Below, piece by piece: positions 1-10,839 of a stretch of DNA of 64,000 nt. Each line of letters opens with the position of its first letter. The first letter of the stretch is position 1. The position numbers and the translations under genes were made by a program. The notes under the pieces are model-generated. The model did no database searches and was not told where the DNA came from. It saw only the letters and a list, made by a program, of their open reading frames with translations. Origin of the DNA: Ascarosepion bandense (lineage: Eukaryota > Mollusca > Cephalopoda > Sepiida > Sepiidae). The DNA is taken from the NCBI GenBank assembly GCA_037127315.1, contig JBBBDQ010000403.1, positions 3,020,001 through 3,084,000 on the forward strand. Direction: 5' to 3'.

Positions 1-1980
1 AACCATGTGAAAAGGGTGCAACCTGTACAGATGTAGGTGTTTTGATGACTTAATAGTTTTATTTTGTAGTTAATGCATTTTGTCTTAAACCATGTGAAAA
101 GGGTGCAACCTGTACAGATGTAGGAGTTTTGATGACTTAATAGTTTTATTTTGTAGTTAATGCATTTTGTCTTAAACCATGTGAAAAGGGTGCAACCTGT
201 CCAGATGTAGGAGTTATGATGATTTAATAGTTTTATTTTGTAGTTAATGCATGTAGTCTTAAACCATGTGTGAAAAGGGTGCAAATCCAAAGGATGTAGG
301 AGTTATGATGACTTAATAGTTTTATTCTTTGTAGTTAATGCATTTTGTCTTAAACCATGTGAAAAGGGTAACCTGTACAGATGTAGGAATTTTGATGACT
401 TAATGGTTTTATTTTAATACGTTTTTTGTCTAAAAACCAAGGGAAAAGGGTAACCTGTATACAGATGTAGAAAGAGTTTTGATGACTTAATAGTTTTATT
501 TGTAGTTAGTTTACTTTGTCTTAAAACCAGTGAAAGTAAAAAACCTGTACAGATGTAGGAATTTTGATGACTTAATAGTTTTATTTTTGTAGTTAATGTT
601 TTTTGTCTTAAATGATGTGAAAAGGGTGCAACCTGTCCATTTGGTATGCTTTCTGATTTATCAATAGTTTTATTTTGTAGTTAATGCATTTTGTTCAACT
701 TTCATGTGAAAAGGGTGCAACCTGTACAGATGTAGTAGTTTTGATGACTTAATAGGTCATTTTGTAGTTAATGCTTTTTGTCTTAAATGATGTGAAAAGG
801 GTGCAACCTGTCCAGATGTAGGAGTTTTGATGACTTAATAGGCTTTATTTTGTAGTTAATGCATTTTGTCTTAAACCATGTGAAAAGGGTGCAACCTTGT
901 ACAGATGTAGGAGGTTTGATGACTTAAGGTTTTATTTTGTAGTTAATGCATTTTATTCAAACCACATGAAAAGGGTGCAACCTGTACAGATGTAGGAGTT
1001 TTGATGACTTAATAGTTTTATTTTGTAGTTAATGCATTTTATTCTTTTAAACCATGTAGTAAGCAGGCAACCTGTACACATGTAGGTGTTTTGATGACTT
1101 AATAGTTTTATTTTGTAGTTAATGCTTTTTATCTTAAACCATGTGAAAAGGGTGCAACCTGTCCAGATGTAGGAGTTTTGATGACTTAATAGTTTTATTT
1201 TGTAGTTAATGCATTTTATCTTAAACCATGTGAAAAGGGTGCAACCTGTACAGATGTAGGAGTTTTGATGACTTAATAGTTTTATTTTGTGGTTAATGCA
1301 TTTTGTCTTAAACCATGTGAAAAGGGTGCAACCTGTACAGATGTAGGAGTTTTGATGACTTAATAGTTTTATTTTGTAGTTAATGCATTTTGTCTTAAAC
1401 CATGTGAAGTAAGGTGCAACCTGTACACATGTAGGTGTTTTGATGACTGAATAGTTTTATTTTGTAGTTAATGCTTTTTATCTTAAACCATGTGAAAAGT
1501 GGTGCAACCTGTCCAGATGTAGGAGTTTTGATGATTTGTATTATGTTTTATTTTGTAGTTACTGCCATCTTAAACCATGTGAAAAGGGTGCAACCTGTCC
1601 AGATGTAGGGAGTTTTGAGAAGATTTAATAGTTTTTGACATTTTGTAGCACATTTTGTCTTAAACCATGAAAAGGGTGCAACCTGTACAGATGTAGGAGT
1701 TTTGATACTAATAGTTTTATTTGTATAATACTTTAATCTTAAACCATGTGAAAAGTGTGCAACCTGTACAGATGTAGGTGTTTTGATGACTTAATAGTTT
1801 TATTTTGTAGTGAATGCATTTTGTCTTAAACAATGAAAAGGGTGTCCTGTACAGATGTAGGAATTTCTGATGACTTAATAGTTTTTATTTTGGAGTGAAT
1901 GCATTTTGTCTTAAACGATGTGAAAGGGGTGCAACCTGTACACATGCAGGTGTTTTGATGACTTAATGATTTTATTTTGC
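1..1980 (+). repeat. Exon-derived ~85 bp minisatellite, about 23 copies
   Basis: Each unit holds an intron-like segment (gatgacttaatag, then a T-rich tract ending in tag), the start of an EGF exon (ttaatgc, aaaccatgtg) and the segment gcaacctgtacagatgtag. It then jumps back to intronic gagttttgatgac. The same order is found once, intact, at E1 (1983), where the exon continues with aagatggctat instead. The array therefore copies the E1 acceptor plus roughly the first half of E1. Copies differ by substitutions and small indels, and several end tccag or tacaca. The array is cut by the window's left edge, so its true length is unknown. In frame, a unit reads through Cys1-Cys3 of an EGF domain and then meets TAA. 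Confidence 0.9.
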
Positions 1981-1982
1981 AG

Positions 1983-2093
1983 TTAATGCTTGTGGCTTCA
2001 AACCATGTAAGAATGGTGCAACCTGTACAGATGTAGAAGATGGCTATAAATGCACATGCAGAATGGGATTTCAGGGACGAAAATGTGAAATCA
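1983..2093 (+). CDS. EGF-like exon E1
   Basis: One EGF module after a tttattttgcag acceptor, before donor a|gtaagt. Reading: split codon, then N-A-C-G-F-K-P-C with Cys at exon residues 4, 9, 15, 24, 26 and 35. The C2-C3 loop KNGAT has Thr just before Cys3, fitting the POFUT1 O-fucose consensus C2-x4-[S/T]-C3. The C3-C4 loop CTDVEDGYKCTC fits the Asp/Asn beta-hydroxylation consensus with Asp. No [E/Q] precedes Cys1, so classical calcium binding is doubtful. It is the parent of the minisatellite directly upstream, which places many decoy acceptors before it. Divergent from E4-E15. Confidence 0.92.
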
Positions 2094-2945
2094 GTAAGTT
2101 ATTTATTTTCTCTATTCTTCTTTTATGAGCTTTGTTCTTTTTGGATGTGAGTGTTAACGGTTCTACAGAACTTCCTATCCTTTCCATCTCTTAGATAGGT
2201 TTTTTTTTTCATTTTCTTTTTCAATTCTTGCTCTTCCACCCATTTGCATAAACCTGTTATGTAGGTTACTCACTGCTTTCATTTGTCTCTCATGCCTTCA
2301 GTATGTACTGTGAGTGTAAAATCTTCCCAGCCCTTTTTCTTAGTTGATATGCCCTAGTAATTTTAATTTTTTCTTTCTGATTTTAAGTATGAGCATCTTT
2401 TTTTTTGCATTTTGGAAGTACAGTAGCGTAATGGTTAACAACTTGGATTTTTTGACTGGAATTCAATCCTATCAAAAAGATGGGATTGAATTCCAGTCAA
2501 GTTCATTACATTCACTTCAATCAGTTATGTACCATACATGATATACAATTTGGTTGATCATGTCCTATTATTTAAGCCATAACTGGAGGGAAGAGATGGA
2601 TTAATACCTTTACCAAGGTAATTTGTGCATAAGTGAATGCAAGAAATCCAACTGGTATTCAAACTTGGCTTCCCGATTTGTTGTTTCAAGCTGATACACA
2701 ACACACTGCACCACAACACACATTCACTTACATACTAATAAATTGGGAAGGTTATAAATGCATCTCCTCTTCCTCATCTATTGGTAAAATAGTAAGGCAG
2801 ACTGGGTTCTATAGCCTTGGCTGCCAACTGATCGAGGAAAAGGACAAGTCTGAATTCAGAAACCATACGTAGTTCTGGAGAAGGCTCTACTATGCAGTTA
2901 TTGAAAAGATCATGGCTATTACAGTGACTCAATGATCCTGACTAA

Positions 2946-2948
<3 letters not shown>
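2094..2948. other. Intron 1 start with a short inverted repeat and a damaged SINE
   Basis: AT-rich intron. A short inverted repeat lies near 2457-2502 (gactggaattcaatcc facing ggattgaattccagtc). A minus-strand tRNA-SINE with its middle deleted runs about 2517-2726 (accatacatga ... gcaccacaac). A short plus-strand SINE piece follows at about 2781-2850 (cagactgggttctatagcc). No coding signal. Confidence 0.6.

Positions 2949-2993
<45 letters not shown>
2949..2993. repeat. (GT)n microsatellite
   Basis: About 22 uninterrupted GT dinucleotides, followed by a TTA-rich stretch. A TA/TACA tract follows at 3238-3300. Confidence 0.95.
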
Positions 2994-2994
<1 letters not shown>

Positions 2995-3253
2995 AATAAT
3001 ATTATTATTATTATTTATAATAAAAACATTTTTGTTAAAGAAGAGCTGTCGTGGTTCAGTGCTATATATATTATAAAAACTGTTGTGTCGCGAAAAATGT
3101 TTTTATTATAAATAATACAATATTGCAACAACAAATATTGTTCCACTACTTATTGAGCTCTGTTATAAAGCCAATGCTATGAACTGTGGAATGTCATTCC
3201 ATTAGTCCTTATTACCTTATTACTACTACTATAACTAATATATATATATATAT

Positions 3254-3304
<51 letters not shown>

Positions 3305-3309
3305 CAGCA

Positions 3310-3515
3310 TGTCCCTTTTGGTTGCATGCTGTTCAGCCATCTTTAATCTTCCAAAATTTAAGTGCAATGTGAATTGCTTCTATCTGTTGTCCTTCTGATT
3401 ACTCTTCTTTTGTTCTCGCTCCTTAGCACTGTTTCTCTTTATATCTCTTACACACGCAGTAACCTCTTGTATATCAGTGGCTTTACTGCCTTAATTGGGG
3501 TGAATTCGATCCTCT
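3310..3515 (+). mobile_element. LINE 3' end fragment
   Basis: Residual C-terminal codons read L-P-K-F-K-C-N-V-N-C, like the LQEFKCKVN ending of the RT ORF in other copies here (e.g. 55660). A pyrimidine-rich 3' UTR follows, with the recurring end atatcagtggc ... ttggggtgaa. Non-LTR, CR1/Jockey-like by comparison with the longer copies in the window. Confidence 0.7.
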
Positions 3516-3564
3516 GTGTGTGTGTGTGTGTGTGTGTCTCACTGTAATAACGTTGTCTACCTTG

Positions 3565-4000
3565 TGTTGTATATTGACAGACAACAAACATATATATATA
3601 TATATATATAATATACGTTGTATTTTTTTATTAATGACGATGGACCGTGTAGCCTAGGGTACAGAGAGTGAGAGAGCGCGCCTCTAAGGGTTGACGGGGG
3701 GGGGGTCGTCGCTATCTGTTGCTCCTCTGGTCTGGTCTACTCTGTCCCTCTGTCTCGTCTCTCTGCTTCGTGAAATCCGTGCCCGAGGTCTTTTATAATC
3801 TCCAAACCGGTACTTCCGGATTTTGCCTCGCCCACACATGCCCACGTTATTCTCAGAGACACCTGTTCTGTTTGCCTCTTGTAGCCATTTCCGCTACTGC
3901 CGGAAATAAGGTCAAACAAACATCCGTTCCTTTCAACAACCGGAAAACACCCCCGCTTGCATCAGCCTTTCCTCGGGTGGGGCGAGATTGTTATATTACA
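3565..4000 (-). mobile_element. Solo LTR, family A copy 1
   Basis: Begins TGTTGTATATT and ends TTGTTATATTACA, the TG...CA form of LTRs. It is flanked by the perfect 4 bp duplication cttg (3561-3564 and 4001-4004). It matches the copies at 42329 and 53411 but is the most diverged (internal TA expansion, G-run at 3697-3705). On the minus strand a TATA-like tataaaag is followed by AATAAA, which suggests minus orientation. No internal retrotransposon region is nearby. Confidence 0.85.
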
Positions 4001-4302
4001 CTTGTTTGCATTTTCCTTAAAACTTTCTTGCTAGTCACATGTTCAGTCTTGGTGTCTCATCATCTTTCTGCAGAACAACAGTTCATTTGCCTCAAGTCTC
4101 TTTTTCATCTATGACTGGTTCACAAATAGTGTAGGTTGCCTCATAGATGTAGAAGAAAAGTTTAGCAGGTGAGGCAGAATGGTTGAAAGACAATCAAATA
4201 TTTAGAAGCAGTTTCAAAAAATTCATATGCAAAAATTAATATGATTTCAAAATTTTAATTATTTTTATGGATTACTTATAACTGCAGGCATGTGTCCCAG
4301 TA

Positions 4303-4608
4303 TTAGTTAGTTAAGTGCCATATGTGATACACGCTTGGGTGATCATGTCTTGAAAGAGACATGACTGACTGGGTAGAAGATTATTCCGCAGTAGGTTGCC
4401 ATTGCTTTCTGCGGTAGACTGGTTGCCGACCAAGGCTATAGAACTCAATCTGTCCTGCTATTTAACCCATAACTGGAAGGAAGAGATGGATTAATACCTT
4501 TCCCAAGGGTATTTGCGTGTAAGTGAATACAATGGATTCAACTGGAATTCGAACTCGGCTCCCCAGCTTCTCGTTTTGAGCTGATATCCACTGTACCACA
4601 ATGCACAT
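4303..4608 (-). mobile_element. tRNA-derived SINE, family 1
   Basis: Full-length family-1 SINE. On the minus strand it starts with a tRNA-like head at 4608 (A box tggtacagtgg, B box gagttcgaattcc). A body with aataccttt...ccaaggg follows, then a stem around tgtctctttcaagaca-like sequence and the tail (gtatcacatatggcacttaac). Pol III-transcribed by family; mobilised by a partner LINE not identified here. Confidence 0.9.
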
Positions 4609-4609
4609 A

Positions 4610-5563
4610 GTTATAAATAACTATTGACTGATTTTATCATTGTGATATTTCTGAAATATATCAAAATATAGGAACTAGGGTCTGCTAATTGGAGGAGAGA
4701 GTTATCAATGATAAAGTTCTGATTCAAATTCACAGCTATCTCCCTTTAATCCTATCAGTGATAAGTGCATGTGAACCTTGGTTGAGAACCACTGATCTAA
4801 TGACTATGGTTGTTCACCAAAGAAAATTTAGAGGAGAGGGGTATCTACAGGTAAAAAGTTGAGATCCACTGATCTAGACAAAAAAAATCAAAAAAACAAA
4901 ATCAACAGTTAGGAAATAGATAGCACCATATAACAGCAGTTCATGTGTCTTCAAAGAGATATCCTTACTCATTCACTGATCTTCCTCACCAAGCTACATG
5001 ACACTTACACTTTTCTGCATCAAGCTATGTGACCCAATTTCCTTTTCACTTTCACCCTTGCTTTTTTTTCTCTCATACACACAAAGAAATTACATTTCTT
5101 TTCATCTAAACAATATAAAGAGAAGACTTTAACACTCATACTCATTAAGAAAAAGTTGGTTGTGAAAACATGAAAATAAAATATTTTATATTTAAGAATC
5201 TTTCTCACATTTTTGTTTTTTTTTCTCAGATATTTTGCCTAACTTTTGGCAGGCGTCTTTTACTATTACAATGTTTGCTTGGATTCCTGCATCACATTTT
5301 TCTGTGCTCTGTTGAAATTCTTCCAAGATATTTAAATTGACTTTGATTTTGACATTATCAAACTGTAGTTCATATCTTAAGCAGTTTTACTTGCAAGCAA
5401 TCATAGATTTTGTCTTTTTTCCATAATCCTTTCTTCACATTTTCCTTTATGTAATTCTGTTGGAGTTGCTGCGGTTTTCTATATCTTCTCATGGGAATGG
5501 ATACCTATTTCTCATAAAGGATAATGTTTATTAAATTCTGAAGTGTTTTTTTTTAAATTTCAG
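4610..5563. other. Intron 1 remainder
   Basis: AT-rich and T-rich intron without recognisable domains. It ends in a long pyrimidine tract and the E2 acceptor (aaatttcag). Confidence 0.5.
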
Positions 5564-5674
5564 TTAATCACTGTATGTCTGATCCATGTAAGAATGGTGC
5601 AACATGTATAAACCATAAGGAAGGTTATTTCTGTAAATGCAAGCCGGAATATGAAGGAAAGGACTGCGTTAAAA
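5564..5674 (+). CDS. EGF-like exon E2
   Basis: EGF module, acceptor tttaaatttcag, donor a|gtaagg. It begins N-H-C-M-S-D-P-C. It is the only exon here fitting the POGLUT1 O-glucose consensus C1-x-S-x-P-C2, and it also has the O-fucose consensus (KNGAT-Cys3). The C3-C4 loop CINHKEGYFCKC fits Asn beta-hydroxylation. C5-C6 reads KPEYEGKD, lacking the FMG motif of E4-E15. These sugar sites are what is seen in Notch-type modules; whether they are used is inference. A retroelement fragment starts a few bases after its donor. Confidence 0.92.
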
Positions 5675-5675
5675 G

Positions 5676-6175
5676 TAAGGACTGAAAATTGCTTTTTAAA
5701 ATGTTTTAAATGCAAAAATGAATGTGGTCTAAAGATCCACCAGACCCGTATGAAATGTTTGGTACAACAAAGCCAGGTGCACCACACAGCTAATTTACCT
5801 GGCATAATGCAAGAGGAGCCAGGCCCGGAGTCACACCACAGAGCCCAGTCCCTTCACGCACCTAGCCTGCCGAAACCAAACAAGTCAAAGAAGATTAAAT
5901 GGTCCAAGGCGAGTGAGACAAATTCATGGCTTGAATTTGATCAAGACGTCTGTAGGATTCTAGATGCAACATCATCAGGAAATGTAGACAAACATCTCAA
6001 AGCTATGACAACTACCATAATTAATTACGACATGGGCAGATTCGGTTGCATAGAAGAGGGTGAAAGAGAAATAAAGAATAATCGTCAGACAGAAAAAATT
6101 ATTTGTGGACAACCTTATTCAAGAAATTTTTCCACTTCTCTTGTGCAACCAAAATATTTTGCATTCCAATAACGT
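5676..6175 (+). pseudogene. Retroelement ORF fragment (LINE-type N-terminal region)
   Basis: Open from the E2 donor to TAA near 6171. It has a zinc-knuckle/C2H2-like start (C-F-K-C ... C-G-L-K-I-H-Q). A linker PGIMQEEPGPE and the block IKWSKASETNSWLEFDQDV then C-R-I-L-D-A-T follow, ending in AMTTTIINYDMGRFG. This arrangement resembles the region before the reverse transcriptase in animal LINE-like ORFs found in many repeats. No RT domain follows and no promoter is visible, so it is a dead, 3'-truncated copy. The family name is uncertain. Confidence 0.65.
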
Positions 6176-6377
6176 AGCAAATAGAGATTAAGACACAGGC
6201 CGGGGTCTGATTAACCTTGGCTGGGTCAACCTGGGGAGAAGGTATGATGTTTTTAAAGGACTGAAACCGTCAATGAACCAGGGTAACATCACTGATGATG
6301 TGTCCTAACTGCATCTAAATGATGTATTTTTCAAATTCTGTGATCTAATTGTAAATCTTACAAACACTTGGAATTCA

Positions 6378-6684
6378 ACGTTGTGGCACAGTGGATATCG
6401 GCACGGAACGAGAAATTGGGTAGCCGAGTTCGAATTCCAGCTGAATTCATTGCTTTCACTTACGCGCAAATACCCTTGGGAAAGGTATTATTCCGTCTCT
6501 TCCCTCCAGTTATGGGCTAAATAACAGGACAGATTGGGTTCTATAGCCTTGGTCGGCAACCAGTCTACCACAGAAAGCAATGGCAACCTACTGCAGGATA
6601 ATCTTCTGTCCAGTCTGTCATGTCTCGAAAGAGACATGATTGCCCAAGCGTGTATCATGTATGGCACGTAACTGACTGACTACA
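6378..6684 (+). mobile_element. tRNA-derived SINE, family 1
   Basis: Full-length plus-strand copy: A box tggcacagtgg, B box gagttcgaattcc, body tattccgtctcttccctcc, tail ending ctgactgactac. Confidence 0.9.
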
Positions 6685-6797
6685 CAAATTATTGAAGACC
6701 AGGATGTACAGGAAATTCAGGCATCCATGTTTTTTTATATTGAAAAGCCAAATGTCTTAATTCCAAACAATAATGAATTAAGATAAAGAAAATATGG

Positions 6798-7283
6798 TTG
6801 TTGGTTGGTTGGTTGTTTTGTTTTATGGCATATCAACCTTGGCGGGTCATTTATTGCCAACTAAATTTTTTAATTGCTGGTTATACCTTTTTCTTTCAAC
6901 AATTTATTGTTTTTTTTATATAAATTTTTGTGTCTAGTAATACTTATTTTTTTTGAGTATCAAGATTCATTGGAATTTGTTTTATAAGGGCAGGGTCCCC
7001 AAGTCCTGCCCTGTTATTTAACTCATAACTGGAGGGAAGGGACGGATTAATACCTTTTCCAAGGATACCAGTGCTTCAGTGAATGCAGGGTATTCAAACT
7101 TTGGCTCACCGATTTCTCTTTCCAAGCCAATATCCACTGCACCACAACGCACATCTGTCACTAAATGCTTACAGCACCTGGCATTCCCAAGCGGTCACCC
7201 ATTTAAGTACTGACCAGGCTCAATGTTTCTTAAGTTTGCTGATTGAGCGAGAACCGGTGTATTCAATGTGATAGGCCGTAAGC
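6798..7283 (-). mobile_element. 5S rRNA/tRNA composite SINE, copy 1
   Basis: Flanked by the 11 bp duplication agaaaatatgg (6787-6797 and 7284-7294). Read from 7283 downward it opens with a 5S rRNA-like head of about 115 bp, recognisable in reverse as cagcacctggcattccca, gcggtcaccca and agtactgaccaggct. Sequence related to the family-1 tRNA SINE follows (ccactgcaccacaac, ggagggaagg). It ends in a longer tail with aaccttggcgggtca and a (ttgg)n end. Confidence 0.88.
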
Positions 7284-7559
7284 AGAAAATATGGATTTGT
7301 CTGTTTAATAAATCATTTGCATTTACAAAAGTATTAAAAATAGTTTTAGTTGAGCTAAAGTCTTTTGATTGTTGGTAAACCAAGAAGGCTGTTGTTTAGA
7401 CAAAATTTTAAATAGTTGGTAAGCCACGAAGGATGTGGCTTGGACAAGACTTTTAAATAGTTAGTTCACAGGAGAAAACTGTGGTTGAAAAAATACTTTT
7501 TATTGTTAGCAAAAATTCATTGACTGTTTTTGTTGTTGTAGATGATTCATTTGCAGTTA

Positions 7560-7662
7560 CTGCCATATTTATATTATTAATTATTATAAATTATTAATTA
7601 TTAAATATTAATTAATAAATATTATTAATTATTATAAATTATTAATTATTAAATTTCAGTTG
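7560..7662. repeat. AT-only tandem/palindromic repeat
   Basis: The block attattaattattataaatt occurs twice within about 60 bp of pure A/T sequence made of overlapping TTAATTAA-like palindromes. Confidence 0.8.
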
Positions 7663-7849
7663 GTCAAGGAATATTGATTCTATTAAAATTGTTGCCTGGA
7701 TTTCTAAATAACAAAAATGGACACAATTTTATGTGTTCTCTATATATTGTATTAAATTTTTTTAAAAAGTTGATAATTTAATTAAATGATGTTGATAATT
7801 TCAATCAGTCTAAGAAATTTGGGTCTGTCAGAAATACAAACCACAACAT

Positions 7850-8160
7850 GAAATTGTGGTGCAGTGGATATTGACTCGGAATGAGGAATTGGAGAGCTGA
7901 GTTCAGATTCCAGCTGAATTCCTTGCATTCACTTACGCGCAAATACCCGTGGGAAAAGGTATTAATCCGTCTCTTCCTTCCAGTTATGGGTTAACTAGCA
8001 GGACAGATTGGGTTCTATAGCCTTGGTTGGCAAACAGTTTACCGCAGAAAGCAATGGCAACCTACTGCGGGATAATCTTTTGCCTAGTCAGTCATGTCTC
8101 TTTTGAGACATGATTGCCCAAAGCGAGTATCATGTATGGCACTTAGCTGACTGACTGACT
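7850..8160 (+). mobile_element. tRNA-derived SINE, family 1
   Basis: Full-length copy: A box tggtgcagtgg, degraded B box gagttcagattcc, and a tail with two to three ctga repeats. Confidence 0.9.
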
Positions 8161-8454
8161 ATTTATATTATTTATATTTGGATTACAGTCCTTAGCTGTT
8201 ATCACAACTTTTTGGCCGCTGTACCCTCTGGCTTATGTCAATCTGGATAATCTACAAGGAATTCTGAACTTAACCCTTTATTTAAACTACACAGATCTCA
8301 GTGAAAACAGATGAGCAATAACTGAACAGTACTAAAAGAAAATAATGAATAGACGGTACCCTAGATATGACCATCGGAATGAGAACTGTCAACCCATGTA
8401 GATTAAATCTCAAAGTTAAGCAAACTTGCAATTTCTGCATTCCTCTCAATGTAT

Positions 8455-8765
8455 AATTACAGCTGAGAGTAACAATATTTAGAATATTCAAACTATTGTT
8501 CTCATCTTTGTTGCCATTTGTATGACATTTCGGCTGTTGTACGCTCTGGCCTTCTTCAGGTGCTAGAAATTTCAAACCAAACCTTTTATTACCATGACTG
8601 GGGTATATCATCCTCATTTCTTGCATAAAAGCTTGATTGGAAGTCAAGAGTTATCTCCCTCTAACCTTGCAAATTACTTGTTGACCACTGTTGTAGCCTG
8701 GTATTGAATTCACAACTCTCTGGGTCAAGTCACAGGAACTAGCCAACATCTATATCCACTAACTG
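8455..8765 (-). mobile_element. tRNA-derived SINE, family 3
   Basis: Minus-strand copy. The tRNA-like head is at the right end (in reverse: ccagagagttgtgaattcaatacc as B-box region). Body landmarks are atgaggatgatatacccc and a tail with gaagaaggccagag, acaacagccgaaa and caacaaagatgag. The same tail occurs alone at 8960-9108, 9120-9215 and 9570-9715. Confidence 0.7.
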
Positions 8766-8959
8766 AAGTCTATATCCTTAAGGATAAGAACAACTGAATT
8801 TTTGGGACTTATAAACCTAATGTCCACTAAACCAGAGTTCATATTGGAATTCTTTGGTGTTAATGGTTTTCTCTAGTATTTTTGATAATGGTTTTCTCTA
8901 GTATTTTTTATCAGAGAACATATTGCAATTTTTTAACACTCATGATTTTCTCTGGCACT

Positions 8960-9108
8960 CCGTATTACTGAAATTCTTAGAATTTGAAGAAGTCCAGAGC
9001 GTACAACAGCCAAAACCTCGTACAAATGGCGACAAAGATGAGGACAATATTTTAAATAATCTAAATACTGTAAATACTACCTCATCTCAGAAATATAGAC
9101 AAATAGAA
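8960..9108 (+). mobile_element. Family-3 SINE 3' tail fragments (three in a row)
   Basis: Tail-only copies at 8960-9108, 9120-9215 and 9570-9715 share gaagaagtccagagcg, aacctcgtacaaatggc, aagatgaggacaat and atactacctcatctcag. They lack the tRNA head, as expected of 5'-truncated retroposition or of pieces of the partner element. Confidence 0.65.
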
Positions 9109-9990
9109 TGATCTATTATTAAACGTCATACAAATGGCAACAAAGATGAGGACAATAGTCCGAATAATATAAATACTGTAGATACTACCTTATCTCTGAG
9201 ATATAGACAAATACTATTTTGAAACACTTTAGAAATTAATTGTTATAGAGACCCCAGCCATTAACAGATTATTCATAAAACTATTGATAATATTAGACGT
9301 TTCTTTGCATGGAAACAGACAGTATTTATTAATCGAAAAGTCTAAGAAACTGTCAGGTGAATCGATGTAAGAATGAAGGACTGGAACCTTAGCAAATGTA
9401 AAAAAAAATACTAAAGTGACAAAGTGTAGAACATTTTGGAAAATCATCATCGCCATTGTCGTGAATGGATGCTACAAAAAGAAGAAAACATGGTGGATGG
9501 CTTAAAATTACCGTAGCCATGGCGGAAGTAGAACAACCCATCTCCAAAGATTAAAGTTCGAAATTTCTTGTATTACTGAAATTCTTAGAATTTGAAGAAG
9601 TCCGGAGTGTACAACAGTTGAAACCTCGTACAAATGGCAACAAAGATGAGGACAATATTTCATATAATCTAAATACTGTAAATTCTACCTCATCTCAGAA
9701 ATATAAACAAATGCTGCTGAGATTTATTTGTATTTTGTTCTTTTTTCTGACATATTTATGAACCCATCAATAAAAAATTATTTCTTCTGAAGAAATCTTT
9801 TTGAAGAATTCTATAACCAAATATGATTACTAATGAATATAAATGTATTTAATTTGAATCTCATTAAATACACATTAAATATGGCCTTGGTTATACTAAG
9901 ATATGTTTAGTAGATATTAATAATAATATAAATTATTTGAAGATTGCATCTGTTGTTACATAATGGTTTTTAATGTCATTTTTTTTTCAG

Positions 9991-10101
9991 TAAATCCATG
10001 TGCAATAAATCCATGTGCCCACGGAGGTAAATGTATTCCTGAGGGAATCCATTATCGTTGTCAATGTACACCTGAATATGAAGGACCTAAATGTGTTAAA
10101 T
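9991..10101 (+). CDS. EGF-like exon E3
   Basis: EGF module, acceptor ttttttttcag, donor t|gtaagt. It reads N-P-C-A-I-N-P-C-A-H-G-G-K-C, then CIPEGIHYRCQC and TPEYEGPKC. It is the only exon of the 15 in which the residue two after Cys3 is Pro instead of Asn/Asp, so the beta-hydroxylation motif is broken. It also lacks Thr before Cys3. With E2 it shares EYEG in C5-C6, marking it as part of the divergent first group. Confidence 0.92.
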
Positions 10102-10835
10102 GTAAGTGAAAAACACTATTTTATGTATATTTTTATAGTATTTGCCAAACTGTATCAGCCATGATTATTTCTTGTTAAATTTAATTTATTTCATATGTAA
10201 ATTAAAATTTAACATTTAGGGAAGTGCTATTTCAACAGGTTACTAGAATCTGCATTGTTCAACCCCAGTTGGATATAAAAAGAAGAAATTCTAGTATACC
10301 AGAAATAAAGGTTAGTAAAGAAAAAAACAGGTAAGGAAGGTAGGTTAGGAAAATGTCAAGAAGAGGAAAGAGGAAGAATAGTTGCACACTTATTTTAAGA
10401 GTGGAGGGAAGCAGCTTGCCCAAGAGGTCAAAGGTAGCCAGTAAGAATTGACTTAATTTAAATTTTAATTGGCATCAAAATATTTAGGCTAAAGATATAA
10501 TGATTAATTTGGAAGAAAGAGAATAACTAAAACCTTTTTATGGAAGTTTAAATCTCCTTCTATGACAACACTTGCTAATTAACTCATTAAATTGGTTAAA
10601 AAGAAAATTTTAATTATGACATTTTAAGATCCTAATTCTTCCCACAAAGCACATATTACATTTATCACTCAGACTATTGGGAGCTCATGCTGAGCCTATT
10701 AATTTCCATTCTATCTGTGGGTTTAAGCCTTCTTTACATCTGATAAGTGCTATTCGTACCCTGCTTTGTTGGAAACAATGATTAAGAGGTGTTATGCTAA
10801 CTTTAAACACAGTCGTACAGACACAAGTAATGCTG
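10102..10835. other. Intron 3, first part
   Basis: AT-rich sequence with no recognised element or coding signal up to the mariner remnant. Confidence 0.4.
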
Positions 10836-10839
10836 AATT

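Noticed and set aside
3719..4114. 131-codon open frame, apparently complete
   Set aside because: It lies inside the solo LTR (3565-4000) and runs past its end; related LTR copies do not keep the frame.
7160..7283. 5S rRNA gene on the minus strand
   Set aside because: The match is diverged and joined to SINE sequence inside a target duplication; a retroposed head, not an rRNA gene.
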